DNA of 64,000 nucleotides from Heligmosomoides polygyrus polygyrus (lineage: Eukaryota; Nematoda; Chromadorea; Rhabditida; Heligmosomidae), in contig OX377205.1 in the NCBI GenBank assembly GCA_947396885.1, positions 68,358,969 to 68,422,968 of the forward strand. Reading direction: 5' to 3'. The notes beneath the pieces were generated by a model that saw only the letters and a program-made list of their open reading frames with translations, ran no database searches and was not told where the DNA came from. The translations under genes and the position numbers were made by a program. This document shows positions 43,195 through 55,010 of the stretch, in pieces (the first letter of the stretch is position 1; every line of letters begins with the position of its first letter).

Positions 43195-44523
43195 CTATTC
43201 ATCGGATAGAAAATCGACGCTTTCACTGTTGGAAGCGTACAAAGGCTGAATGAGGTGTAATCGTTAGGTGGAGCAGTCATCCGCACGCTCACGGTAAGAG
43301 TCATACGCTCCCTTGAAGACACACGAGACACATCTGGAATGGGTAGATGGAAAACAGTTGTCCACACGAATACAGTGGCAAGGAGACGATTGCTTGGACT
43401 TTGAGCTAAGCCGCCTTCAGTTCGCCAATTAGGCAAACACTCCGTAAGTTTGGTGGAAGTAATACGAGCGCCCTGAAAAGAAAGATCAGTGTTGAGCACA
43501 ACACTGCATTTGCCAATTGGGCGCTATGATTTGATTAAAGCAATTCAATGCGGAGTTGGTCTCAAAAAACTCGTGTAATTATGTGCCGAGTTAATGGAAT
43601 CCTAAAATCTCAGAAACGAGGACCCTCTCACCGCTATTATAGTGTGAACTGTTCGGGGTGAGTGCCCTAAAAAAACTTCCTCTGGATCCTGCTGGCCACT
43701 TGTTTGGGTGAATGCCCAACAAAAAACGGGCAATGACCATTGAAAGGTCTGGTCCGAGGACCCATCCAAACGCACTTCGGCAGTTTTTTTCGCTGCCTAC
43801 TCTAGGAGGCGCCCCCACTTCTCAAATGTTCGACGGTTTTTGTCTAGCGGAGGAGACGCATGGCCGAAACAGGCTGTGGCGTAACACTGTCGTGGCCAGT
43901 CGGTCAGCCACTGAATGCGATTACACTCGTCGACGCTTCCGACGGCCCCCGGGAATCTCGCAGCCGGTAAGGGTCTGGAATCGAAAATAGTGTTGCTCGT
44001 AGTGATGCCACAGTACAATGCAAGCGACTGTAGGAATTGGAAGTGGGAGACGGCATAAACACTATTACGTGGAATCAGAGGTCTCACTCAGCGAAAATGT
44101 TCGCGTCCTACGCTGTCCTCACAATTTTCGGCCGGTCACATCCACATTCTTCGAGAATCTCCCTGGTTCCTTGAGGCGGCAACGATGCGGAAGCCAAGAT
44201 CACGAGAACTCGTTCGCGGCCGGGAAGCCTTGGCCTGCCCCATTCATCAGCAGAGCTCGACCGGTAGTCGCTTTCGATGAATTGAATCGCCGCGTACACG
44301 GCTTCTCAAAGGGCATCAAATTCGATGATCCGTGCAAGTGCAACTGCTGGTGAACCTGAAAGCGCCGCTTGAATCCGATCACTTTTTAGGCGCTCAATCA
44401 TCGTAATGTCCATAGGAAGCCGCATTAGCCTCCACCTGTGTTCAGAAAGTGACAGATCTCTTACGACAAGCTTAATCACTACTCACACCGAAGGAGGTCG
44501 GAGCAGATTTAGTAGCCAAAGAT
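43195..44523 (-). CDS. Unrecognised gene, last five exons (3' end with stop)
   Basis: On the minus strand five exons join in phase: 44487-44523, 44356-44435, 44123-44304, 43293-43472 and 43195-43245 (TAG at 43195-43197). The introns are 51, 51, 650 and 47 nt; all start gt and end ag. The peptide includes LRPPSVWRLMRLPMDITMIE, EAVYAAIQFIESDYRSSSAD, RERVLVILASASLPPQGTRE, NRLLATVFVWTTVFHLPIPD and the C-terminal PLYASNSESVDFLSDE. No stop interrupts the 176 codons. I do not recognise the family; the VLVILASA stretch is a hydrophobic strand of Rossmann or vWA type, but that is a guess. Upstream exons on the minus strand were not resolved. Confidence 0.5.
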
Positions 44524-45462
44524 CTGGGAGAAGAATATGGAACGTGATTGCTCATCAAAAAGTTAACAGATACGTTGCACGCCGCTGCATCTCTCGGTTG
44601 GGTTTGAAATCTTTCAGAAATAGTCGTTTACAGGATTGTTTTGCTGCCCACCGCTTATAAATTGGTTCTTCTCCACCTTGTCTTCATACTTCAGTCGTGT
44701 TCAAGCAGTGCGATGAAAGAACACAAGGAGAATGATCGACACTATTTAGTCAACCGCTTTAGGAATGCATCACGTCTTCTACATCTCTTACTAGCTCGAT
44801 TAACTTGAATGGCCAATGCGGTGAGCTTACATTACTCTTCAGGAGCAGCCTTTTATCAGGCAGCTGCTTAGACACTATTCAACCATGAAGTCGTTACTGC
44901 TACTAACTATATTCGTCAACAAACTGCATCGAAGCTGTTCCGTCTAAACACCTAATCGTCCTTCCACTCAAAATTGGTAGTGAAACAGATTCCATGCAGA
45001 ATACTCGGTTTTCAATAAGAGATGTCAATAATATATGCGATAACAGCTCCAAAACAACTAGCTTCTCTTTCCTCTAAAGCCCGAATATTCTGGACTAATC
45101 GCAAGTCCCAGATATTGTACCAAAGAAACAGAAAGCATACAATTCAATGCTCACGTCAAGAATGCGTAGAGTGATCCAAAAACAAATTGCTTCTCAAAAG
45201 TTCTGGTGAGGTTAAAAAACAAAAGAAAGAATGTGTTCAGCTACCGTGAGGACAACGTTCATCAAGAAATTGAAGCCAAATGGATTTAGGCGAACACCTC
45301 AACCACACTAGGTCGTTAGAATGAACCCAACGTATTATACTCAGGACATTCACTATCGATTATAGCAGTTGGGACAGCCAGTTATATTCATAGCCACCTC
45401 GAGAAGGAATTTGTTAAATAAATCCTCATCATTTTAAATGGAGTTTGTCCTGACTGGTGACG
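44524..45462. other. No recognised gene
   Basis: Upstream (on the minus strand) of the candidate gene. Some frames near 44540-44680 are open, with KRLFLKDFKPNREMQRRA-type peptide, but the phase does not join to the next exon. No repeat family identified. Confidence 0.25.
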
Positions 45463-45755
45463 GACTACGCTCTTCTGGTGTGGTGACGCCATTTCTCCCG
45501 ATAGACACTTGATCGGGAGAGATACCAGCTGCCTTCAAGTCCATAGACAACGTATCTCTCGGACCTATTCTGAGCCGTTTTCCAGGGACCGCAAGGTCTG
45601 GGCCAATCTTACAGTTGGTGTCGTCGTTAGCGCGAAGGACGCGACCGCACCATGTAGACGAGCATCGTGCAACATGTCGACTACTGGGGCGACACCAAAC
45701 CTCTGTCGTATGGTGTCGCTGCGAACGTGGTCCAATCTCGTCACTCTAGCCGCCC
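45463..45755 (-). mobile_element. RTE family A 3'-end fragment
   Basis: The minus strand matches the C-terminal region of family A ([20 protein letters not shown], then frames of the [10 protein letters not shown] and RRAD blocks), about 70-80% by eye, with frameshifts. No GAA tail or duplication was found. Confidence 0.75.
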
Positions 45756-45906
45756 AAATTATAATATACGTCTCGTTTTGTCGTTTTTGTTTTTAAATTT
45801 TTTGAATAAATAATTATAGTTATATGTTTTTAATTAATTATATTAATTTGATAATCATAATTATATTTGTTAATCAGAATAAATACTGTCGTTAAATTAA
45901 TGCGTT

Positions 45907-46562
45907 TTGGGAGTTGCTTAAAACGTGTTCTACCAGGATGGTAAGAAAGTCTAGGGTTGTTTGGTATTTTTTCTTCTTTACTTTTTTATTCAGCATACAA
46001 TGGAATTCACTCAACAATACAACCATCATCGTTACGGTGTGGTACCTAATAGACAGGGCAGCGATTCCCTTCTCCAAAAACGGGGGAGACGAAGAGTCAA
46101 AGAATTTGCTAGCCGCCCTCTCAACATCTTCGACTTTGATGATTTTTTTGTTCGCTAGGAATGCCTCAAGGGGTCGAAACATGTTTCAATCAGAGGAGCA
46201 TCTTCAAGGGAATAGGATCGGTGGTGCGCCGTATCCCCTGGCTCCTCCAATTCATCACGGGTCTCTTTAGCCACATGCGGCCTGGCGTAGCCTTGAAGGA
46301 CGTGAACAGGAGCACGCCTAGACCGTTCTTCTCGAACAGCGCTGATTCGCTTTCCGAAGTTGATTGGCGTAAATGCTGCCAATGGTTATGTATCCTTGTG
46401 GAAGCAACTCAATGATATATTCCTCTTGAACCCTAGAAGCAGCAACGGAGACAGTTCTTGGTGTGAAGGCTCGTTTTGGCTTGCGGTGGGGCTCCTCCTC
46501 GATTCCAACACGCCACATGCGTGTTGGAGTCGAAAAGGACACAACTCTCATCTCCAGTAATC
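45907..46562 (-). pseudogene. Second mariner transposase pseudogene (different subfamily)
   Basis: The minus strand has TGDESC (for TGDESW), then VLFDSN, GGAPPQAKTS, an ARPHVAKETRDELEE block that follows the second catalytic Asp site, and a C-terminal FLEKGIAALSIRYHTV block. Stops and shifts occur throughout. The motif wording differs from the 11266-12335 copy, so it comes from another lineage. Confidence 0.8.
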
Positions 46563-46899
46563 AGGCTTTCCAGAAACTATTATATCCGGCTATTTACAAC
46601 CATCACGATGCCGAAGTTTGGTTGGCTTACCACCCACTAGTTTTATGTTCTGACCACTTTCTTCAAAAATTAGACACCTTGCCGTGGTTCTACATTGAAG
46701 ACTGGAGCACTAGAATTTCCTAGACATTCAATTACTCACTGCTACATCCTTCTAGTGCCTCAGGCTGACCATCAAATGCAACACCAGGTCGAACAGCTTG
46801 CCGTATGCTACTGTCAGGCACATGTTCTGTCACTCAAACAAGCAACTGGCATGTGACAGTCATCTTCGTTGGCAGTAAGTAGCAGTGCTGCGCAGTCTT

Positions 46900-47186
46900 T
46901 CAATTATCTTCGTGCAATTTGACTTCGTACAAACCTGGCCAGGTTAATATAAAACATTTTTTACATTTTATGGGAACATGTTTCTTGTGGGTTGGTTGTC
47001 CTCCATTTCTTCTGGCTCTCTCCCCTTGCCGCGTAGCCTCACTAATAGTGAGCCTTCCTTCTCTAAATGCCCCCGTTTTGTTAAATCTGACTATTGAGCT
47101 TTTTTCTCTTGTTTTTCCAGTACTGTTCGTGTTCTACAAGAAACATTGAATTGGCACACCCATATGGGTGTATTTATAATAAATAA
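46900..47186 (+). mobile_element. Probable non-LTR (CR1-like) 3' end with terminal hairpin
   Basis: The stretch ends with the perfect palindrome acacccatatgggtgt and tatttataataaataa, a structure typical of retroelement 3' ends. The hAT MITE at 47187 is inserted in this tail. Confidence 0.35.
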
Positions 47187-47290
47187 GGTACTTATGAAGC
47201 AGAGGGCCCGTGGTGCCGTGGGGATGCATGTTAACATGTTAACGCGGCAACCCCACGGCACCAGGGGACCGGTGCTTCATAAGTAGCGGT

Positions 47291-50232
47291 CAGGGATGGG
47301 CGGAATTTCTGTTTTCTGTTTTCTGTTTTCTGATTTTCTGGCCATTTTGGGCAAATTTTTTCTGTTTTCTGTTTTCTGGGAAAATGGCCAAAAATTGGCC
47401 AGAAAACAGAAAATAGAGTCGCGAACAAAATTTTATCACAGAAATCCAATGAAAAAATTAAAAGTATCATAGAATAGTAAGCTTCATTCCAAGATAGTGT
47501 TTCTAGTGTATCTTAAATGGCAAGCATGTAGCGTTTTTGGATGTGCTCATGTAGCAATTGCGCCATATACTCATGAACTATCCCACATGTTTGCTTGATT
47601 GATTGCATAAGTGCTGCTGGCAAGGAGTTTCTTCATAGGACATTTTTCGACTTTCATAATTTGGCTTTGTATTCTTTTCCATATTAACAGTAGTCTGGAC
47701 CATCTACGATCACTAAAAATCTTATATTAAAACTATAAAACTAAATTATGTATTAACTAACCAGTTGTCTTAGAGTTACTGTGGGTAGGATTATTCTCCA
47801 CCCCCGGTTTAAAAATCGAACATTGTTGGCCGGTCTTCCCCAATATCGCTTTCTGCAGAGCCTTTGTCGAAGCTGCTTTTCTAACTCTGAAGATTGCTCA
47901 GCTTTTGGTGTCATAAATTAATAAGAGACAAAAGTTTTTTTTAGTTACCTTTGATTTCGCTGGTGATAGGGTAGTGATGCAGGAAATTTCTCATTTATCA
48001 CGTATATGGTGGGATATCATCTGTCGTCCCATTGATGTTCAAGCGGGCACCATCAGCGTCTCCACGCGTCCGTGCCGCGTGCCAGGGTGCTTCAATGGAT
48101 CCTTTTCGCTCAGGGGCACGAAGAGCGTCATTGTTTAGGGCTTTGACGAAGAAGCCCGACCAACGCGTTAGTGGGCAGTTCCTACTGTTCTCTTGACATC
48201 CCCCGGACTCCAGTCGGTGACGGCTCTCGTCCAGCGGGTGTCTGCGAAGCGCATTACGTGGCCCACCTAATTTTCGACGACTTGGCCCATACGACAGCGT
48301 CTCTGATCTTCGAACGTCGGCGAAGCTCGGAACTCCGGAGGCCTTCTCTCACTTGCGTGAGTCGTGTCACTGAGCATCATCCTCTCGATTCCACGCTGCG
48401 CGACGCTGATCGCGTGTTCATCCTGCTTTCGTATGGCCCAGTTCTCTGAGGCGTATGTAAGGGCAGGAAGAACGGTAGAGTCGAATAGGTGGGCACGGAG
48501 TCGGACGTTCTTCGTCTTCTTCGTGACTTCTTCGACGCTCTTGAAAGCTCCCCAAGCCGCTCGTTTCCTCCTGCTCATCTCTGGCGCTAGGCCGTTGGCC
48601 ATGTTGACTTCGCGACCCAGATACACGTATCTGGAGCATTCGAAGATGTTCGTTCGTTGAGTGAGGATGACGCATCAGAAACTCGTCCGTTCCTCATGAA
48701 AATCGTCTTCGTAAGATTCAGCTGCAGTCCAACGTTCCCACATACACGGTCGAAGCCAACAAGCATCTGCTCCGTCTGGCTAGCGCTCGGTGTTATGAGC
48801 ACGATGTCATCAGCAAACCGGAGATGGTCAGTTGCCGGCCGTTGACCTTCACTCCATGTCTTCCCATTCTAGTTAGCGCATGGCGTTTTCGAGCTGAAGA
48901 GCTTCGAATATATGGTATCCCACTGCCGAACCCCTCTCTTCACGTCGGTGGCGACGTCGTTGTAGAATGATGAGGTCTTGGTCGTGAATCCACTGTACAG
49001 CTCTCGAAGGACTCTGATGTACAGAGTAGGAACGCCCTGAGCGAACAGGGCTTAGACGACCGCCTTCGCGCAAGAGTCGAACTCCTTCTTCAGGTCGATG
49101 AACGTAAGGCAAAGCGGCAGCTTGTACTCTCGCGACACTTCGATGAGCTTCGTAATGATGTGTATGTGGTCGATCGTGCTGAATCCTCTCCGAAATCCTC
49201 CTTGTTCGCATGGCTGTCCTTCGTCCAGCGTTCTGCTAATCCTATTCAGGATAACTCGAGTGAACAGCTTGTAGACTACGGACAGCAGGCAGATCGGGCG
49301 ATAGTTGCTAATGTCGTGCACTCCCGTACAGCAAGGTGTTCTGCTGGCCTTCCACTGAGATGTTATATGATATGTAGATCTGAGGAGAAATAATAATAAT
49401 GATGTGATGGAGAGGGTACATGCTCGGTCTTTATTATATGGTGTCTTCGCATTCAAGGAAGCACCTTCACCCAAAATCTGTTATGCTGAGAGCCCTTCAG
49501 TCACAGTTTCGTGTTGTTCTGTGAAATTTCAAGCCAGTACACAACATCTTTAGTCGGTTAAGTAGTAACTAGGTGTTCTAAAGAGCATCGGTAAGTTGGC
49601 CTGAAAACTTTCAGTTATGCGTAAACTATGACACTTAAGGAAATGTATTTCCAAAAACGAAACGAACTAGGAATACAGATTTTGGCGGAGTCAGTAATAC
49701 TCAAGGAATCTCTGCACAGCTTTAGAGTATGCTACGAGAGTGTGTCTACAAACTCAAGCAATTGTGTTGAAACATGCAAACAGTGATTACTGAGCCTTCA
49801 TCGTGTTCGGTACTCTAAAAGGCCAGTTTCTTACTAGTGGGACCGTTCTCTAATTGAGGCGTTAGCGGTGAAACGGAGCTGATGAGTAATGTAGTATACA
49901 TCAATTGTCGAGATTCCTAGGATCTATCAGTCAAGATTTACAACATGCTGATTGCAGTACACTGGAGTTTAATAGAAATTTTTATAAACGCTTGCAAATT
50001 AAAACGCTGGTCTACGACTACATTTCTGGTCATACAAAAGCATTTGCTACTGGAAATATGGTTCTTTAGGTAAAATAATTAGGTCGTGTGATAATTTCGA
50101 AATTTTCTGTTTTCTGTTTTCTGATTTTCTGGCGTTTTTGGCTTTTCTGTTTTCTGATTTCTGTTTTCTGACGGAAGCGATTTTCTGTTTTCTGTTTTCT
50201 GGGAAAATTTTCAAAATTTCCGCCCATCCCTG
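47291..50232. mobile_element. Non-autonomous hAT element, 2942 bp, perfect 8-bp duplication
   Basis: The ends read CAGGGATGGGCGGAA and, inverted, TTCCGCCCATCCCTG, the hAT terminal pattern. gtagcggt is duplicated exactly at 47283-47290 and 50233-50240. Subterminal ttttctg motifs repeat many times at each end (47304-47400 and inverted context 50102-50200). No hAT transposase frame was found. An RTE fragment lies within. Confidence 0.88.
48015..49370 (-). mobile_element. RTE family B fragment (RT to 3' end), degraded
   Basis: The minus strand carries [77 protein letters not shown] and [20 protein letters not shown], with frameshifts between. The same blocks occur in the element at 57526-63267. 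The endonuclease is missing (5' truncation near 49370). Confidence 0.88.
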
Positions 50233-50328
50233 GTAGCGGTCCCGTGGTGCCGTGGGGTTGCCGCGTTAACATGTTTGCCGGCAACCCACGGCACCACGGG
50301 CCCTTTGCTTCATAAGTACCATAAATAA

Positions 50329-52184
50329 ATATTTATAAATTAGTTGATTAATCTTCAGTGCCACGTGCTACATCATGGGCACCGATAAACCATGGCGAGC
50401 TATGGAGTTTTCAAAAAATCATATCAAGACTTCCTTACCACCCTAGCAGACTGCTGAGTAGAAGAAGAGATGTCGGGTATCACATCACTGAGCTAGTACC
50501 CGCCAGCGTCCATGTTCAGCTCTGCTTTGGCTTTAATGGTAGAGATACGAGCAGGGTATAGGTAGACATACTACACAATTCGTAAACAATTGAAGTGTGA
50601 TCATAGGCCCAGTAAAATTTACTGCCAACTGGTGCGGAAATCCGACACAGCAATTCGTTCAGGACTCTATAGCAAACTATGGGAAATCAACTGTCAATCA
50701 AGACTGTCAAACTCTTTGGACACCCCATGCGATTACAGTCACAAACTATCAGACCATTCAAAAAGTTTCCCACGTCTTAGACGCCGATTTTCTAGCATTT
50801 ATCTTTTTTAAATAAACTGTTTTAATACATTTAAAGACTAAATGCTGAAGGACAAGATCATGAAATCATGAAACCTCGGCATTCGTCAACTTCTTGGACT
50901 AGGACATAAACTGGTCGCGCAAAATTCATACAACATAGGCTCGATATTTACTTGTGAATGCTGAAGTGAGCACCGTGCTATGGAAGCTTAAACAAGTACA
51001 GTTTAACTTAAACCCTGAATTAACTAATACAAAGAGCGAAGAATTTCAAACAAACAGGGCTACGAATAAAACAACACATTTATAATCGGTTCTCCAGTAG
51101 ACAATGAAAAGGGAAAATTCCTAACTAATCAATGCAGATTCCTTCTGCTTGAGAGTGCCTTGAGCTATAGCTGCCACCTATCACAAAGTGCTACACATGA
51201 CTCCCAGATCTTTTTCTCACATCGACTGCTCACACGGAAGTTCGTGAGCTGTGCAGTTGATGCCCGTCCGTAGTGCTTCTGATCAGTTGATAAACAGTTT
51301 ACCCATGGGTGAGTGAAAAGGACCATTTGCTGCATAGCCTGCAGCTTTTGCCGCTTCAAGAACAGCAAAGCATTCAAAACTGCAAGCCCGAATGTGCCTA
51401 AGTCACGGTCAGAACACACTCACGCTGCATACACGTAGATCTCCGAAACGCTGAAGAATATCTCCCTCACCCAACCACTAACGCTATTTAGTCCACCTGG
51501 CGCCTATAATATTGCAAAGTCACCAGTGTACAGCAGTTTTCTTCGCGAAGTTACAGCCTCTGTAGACGGAGTCCACCCATCGTCTGGAGGAGACAAGGAA
51601 CCACTTTCTAAGGCGGACACACTCATGCAGCTAAGGCGAGCCTTCGAAGTCTTGGGGAGGCAGCGAGCCAGCGAGAGTGCTAGCCGTAGCCCGTTCGCGC
51701 GAGGCTATCCGTCCCTTAGCCGCTTCGCAGGGTATCCAGTTCGGCGGTTGGAGAGCGCCGATCTCCGAGGCTGCTAGCCTTGTTCGTAGCGCCGCTATGA
51801 CATGACAGCTCGCCTGCGCCATATACCCATGCCATGACTGCTACTTATCCTCTGTCTATTCACTCAGCTGATACTTCCTCGTTATCGTCATCATCTTCAC
51901 TTCCTAGAGAAGAGGACCAAATCAGCCTTGAAAGGCCGTTGGCTATTTCTGCACATGAAACAGTAGTGACTTATACGGTTGTTTTGGTATGTGGACAGCT
52001 GAAACCTCGGCTTCGACTCAGACTCCTGCGCAGGACCCTTTGCCTTAACGACTTCATACTACTGAATATGTCTTCAATTCTCACTTGTTTACCGATCCCA
52101 TAATGATGCAAGCCTAAAATCCTGCAGTTGCTGTCCGCTGTGAAGCGAAAACTGAAGGCCGAACATCTTCCGTATCTATTATAC
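50329..52184. other. No confirmed gene
   Basis: Contains one weak exon candidate on the minus strand (51234-51379). The ORF at 51526-51777 on the plus strand has protein-like composition but no family motif and no clear splice context. Confidence 0.25.
51234..51379 (-). CDS. Candidate internal exon, unrecognised
   Basis: The minus-strand exon reads LNALLFLKRQKLQAMQQMVL and continues to AQLTNFR, bounded by acceptor cttgcag and donor gtgagc. Its 146 nt give one split codon plus 48 codons. A 44-nt intron with donor gtgagt and a compatible phase leads to a short upstream segment ending at 51424. It may belong with the other minus-strand exons at 43-44 kb and 53 kb, but this is unproven. Confidence 0.25.
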
Positions 52185-52430
52185 GCTATTTCGCGTCTAT
52201 ATAATAGCGCAGTAGAGAAGGCGCTGGCGCACGAGCAGCCGATTCCAGGTTCTTGGTTTGGATTTCTCACCCGCGCCAACAATGCTTTCCATCCCTTCTG
52301 GGTCGTTGAGTTGGTGCCACACTTGCCTGAGAAAGGAAAAACACTGGCTTGTTCATGAGCTGGCCACCGCCGTTGTGTTGGCCAAATGCGCATTCAAAAC
52401 GCCACGACACCCCGTAGAAGGAGAGGAGAG
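52185..52430 (+). mobile_element. tRNA-derived SINE, family 1
   Basis: Head atagcgcagtagagaaggcg with box B-like ggttcttggtttggatttc, the common body and the tail cacgacaccccgtagaagg. It is colinear with 16435-16665. Confidence 0.65.
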
Positions 52431-53014
52431 AAAGCAAAGGAAATGACTATGCCAGCCTTTACCCTTATTCTTTACCTATGCTACAGTACAACCCCTTCAC
52501 AGATGAAAAACAGGAGGATTGGTTTATGCAAAGTAAACAAAACTTGATCAAAGCACCTGCTCTGTGGCACTGATTCTTGAAAGCAACGTAAACCCAGCTC
52601 AGCATGTGATCACGAAAAACCTTCCAGGCACTATTCTCGCGAAAAACTTTGATGGGCAGACGAAAGGCTCAGTCTGTCCACTGGATAATTAGCACAAGTT
52701 GGTGCAGTGTCATCATCATCTTCATGAAATAAAATAAATGCAGAGTGCGTGACGCGTTCTGCATTACGCTTGACGCCTACTTTGGTCCTTCTAATTTTTT
52801 AGTTGTACCGTATGAAAAGAGATAGAAGCAGCATCCGCCGCATCATTTTCACTGCACGTCGAATATGTCGTCATCTTTTTCCACCATCAGTTTTGCCTTT
52901 GTGTTCCGAATTCCGGTTTCCGACTTTTTCCGTTCGGTACTACCTTTCGTCTTACGCGCAATACAATTTCAGGGCACCCCTGCTCACGTGTGACTTCTTA
53001 ATCAAAGCGCTTTA

Positions 53015-53443
53015 TTACAGTAGAAGCCGAGCTGATTGTTCCCGTTGAATAGCCTGGGCTTTAGGATATTGCTCGCCTAACAGTAGGCACTGTAAGGAGC
53101 AAGTGACCAGGCATGTTGGAGGTTCATGCCCTCGCAGGATTTGTGGAAGGCTTGTCACGTCGTGGTCATAGGAACCCATGCCCTTGTCCGCAGCTGATAT
53201 GCTGGCAACAGGAGAATTCCCTCGACGAGACAGTTTCCTCTCTATCCGCTCCATCTGAAAGTGGCGTTTCAGTGCGGCTAGATTAGCCTCTCCGACCGAC
53301 GCCATCCTTCGACGCGCCGCTTCACGCGCCCGCCATCCTTCCGCATCCACATCCGCTCTTTTCTTCGCCCCGTCCTCCTTTGCACCGCTTTGAAGGAGAC
53401 TTCTTAATTGAGGGAGTCTGCAGCGATGTCCTTGCAGTAACTA
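53015..53443 (-). CDS. Candidate terminal exon, unrecognised, basic helical protein
   Basis: An open minus-strand frame begins after acceptor-like ctctcatag (53444-53452). It includes KKRADVDAEGWRAREAARRR, ANLAALKRHFQMERIERKL and SPVASISAADKGMGSYDHD, and ends LLL stop at 53015. The Arg/Ala-rich part looks helical. A donor-like gtgaac lies 50 nt upstream in the right phase for a short exon, but another frame is also open, so the gene model is uncertain. Confidence 0.3.
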
Positions 53444-53526
53444 TGAGAGAGAACGTCCTGCGAATATTTTTTTAGTGTCGTTCACTTTCCACAGACAGCG
53501 TCCAGCTGTTCCCCTCTCTAACACAT

Positions 53527-53658
53527 TTAGCTCCGACCATCTATTTCGAACTCGCCGCGGCAGCAAGGACGGAACAGAGGCTTCCAAATGTATTCGTCAG
53601 CCGATCCGACGAAGCTGTCCGGATACGGTGGAGCAAACAAACCGTACAGTTTCTCCTC
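53527..53658 (-). CDS. Candidate exon, unrecognised (LYGLFAPPYPDSFVGSADEY...)
   Basis: The minus strand encodes EEKLYGLFAPPYPDSFVGSA, then DEYIWKPLFRPCCRGEFEID up to TAA at 53527-53529. Aromatic and Pro content looks like real protein rather than chance. A donor at gat-g|gtcgga before the stop could link it to the 53015-53443 region. The opposite strand is also open here (THLAPTIYFELAAAARTEQR), so the strand is not certain. Confidence 0.3.
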   Translation of the reverse strand, partial: EEKLYGLFAPPYPDSFVGSADEYIWKPLFRPCCRGEFEIDGRS

Positions 53659-54744
53659 CGCTCAGACACAGGCCCACGCACACACACACAAATCCTGTTT
53701 TACTCCAGATGAGGTGGATGGTGTTGTTGGCAGCCCCGTGTGGGAAGGCTTAGGAAATGCAACAGCATTGAAGCTCTTCTCTTCGCTAGCGCTCCGACAT
53801 TGGCATCTTAATGTGCTCCGCTTGTGTTCATCCGCCGGTTTATCGCGCTGTCCTTTGAGCGTCTCAGGCCGGCTTAAGATCTTTTCCCTTACATACATAG
53901 TTCCTAGCCTGTTCGTCTTCTAGATTGGCTTCTTCAAAAAGATTAGTCTTCCTTTATGGAAAGCGAACAAACATAAGAGAAAGGTCGAGAGCTATTCTAA
54001 AGAGGCTGTGAGGAGAGCGCCGTCGCACCCTTCTTTTACTATCTCCCCTCACTGCTCCCAGATCTGATAAAAGCAGTAGTTCAGCTAGCAGTAGAATGGA
54101 CTGGCGTCTACTTAGTGAGCTGTAAAACCATGTGCATTCTCTATCCTGACTCCTCTGTAGATCTCCTTCTTTTCAGGTAGCCCTACTAGTTGATGTGATC
54201 ATGAGCAGACCCATCCTAGAAACGAGCAAAAACGCAGAAGATTTTCGTTTTTTAATATAACTCTAAAAATCCTTTATTGGACCTTGTCAAATCTTTGATC
54301 CTTTTTCGCTCTCTTATTATTCTTCGGTATATTCTGAGCAACTGGGTGCATATTCGGATGCACTCAATGATCAATTAAAGTCCGTTTAAGCGATCAAAAC
54401 AGATTGATTATTGCTTTGGGAGCGAATTGCCTTCTCTTTAAAAACACGTCTAGTGATTTCTGTGCTAACAATAAAAACCCTAAATAACGTTTCATAGTCA
54501 GCCCATTATGCAGCTTTTCTTAGATGAGATAGTGAAGTTGCAAAAGGGCCTATTTATCTTCCACACTTAAGATAAGCAACGTGTGAGTTTTTGAGGCTTG
54601 GTGGGATAGCAGTTTGCATAAATCACGATGTTCTTAACCAGGGTTTCCTGACAAACGGTTGAGCTCCAAGCTAGCAATTTTTACAACACTTGGCAGAAAT
54701 CAAATAGGTACATACCATGCATTTTCCTCCCACGTTTGTGTACC

Positions 54745-55010
54745 GAGCGTGGTAGCGCAGTCAGTGGAGGCGCCGGCCTGTCACGTGATTCTAGACTCCT
54801 GGTTCCGATTTCCTGCCTAGTCCAACAGACTTTGTATCCCTTTGGGGTTAGCGAATTGGCACCGGACTATCTGGAAAGGATGGACTGTTCATCGGCTGTC
54901 CACAGAACGTTCACTGCCTAGGCCACACACGCATTAAATTTGCCTTCACGGCATTCCTGTAGAAGCAAAATGCGTGGCCCATCCCCACAGAGGATTTATT
55001 GACGCCGTCT
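54745..55010 (+). mobile_element. tRNA-derived SINE, family 1, near full length
   Basis: Head gtggtagcgcagtcagtgga (box A-like), box B-like tggttccgatttcctg, the common body, and the tail tgtagaagcaaaatgcgtgg with gaggatttattgacgccgtc. It matches the inverted copy at 18781-19050 along its length. Confidence 0.75.

Larger units (their letters stand above)
47187..50320. mobile_element. hAT-type MITE split by a larger hAT element
   Basis: The MITE of 5346-5549 is present as two halves, 47187-47290 and 50233-50320, with ends GGTACTTATGAAGC and GCTTCATAAGTACC. Its own 8-bp duplication ataaataa is perfect at 47179-47186 and 50321-50328. The larger hAT element lies between the halves. Confidence 0.85.

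Noticed and set aside
51834..52393. 89- and 140-codon ORFs as genes
   Set aside because: They overlap the SINE at 52185-52430 and share its sequence.
53495..53710. Plus-strand exon (THLAPTIYFELAAAARTEQR...) opposite the minus-strand candidate
   Set aside because: Also open and with a fair acceptor, but two overlapping antisense exons are unlikely; I kept the minus-strand reading with low confidence.
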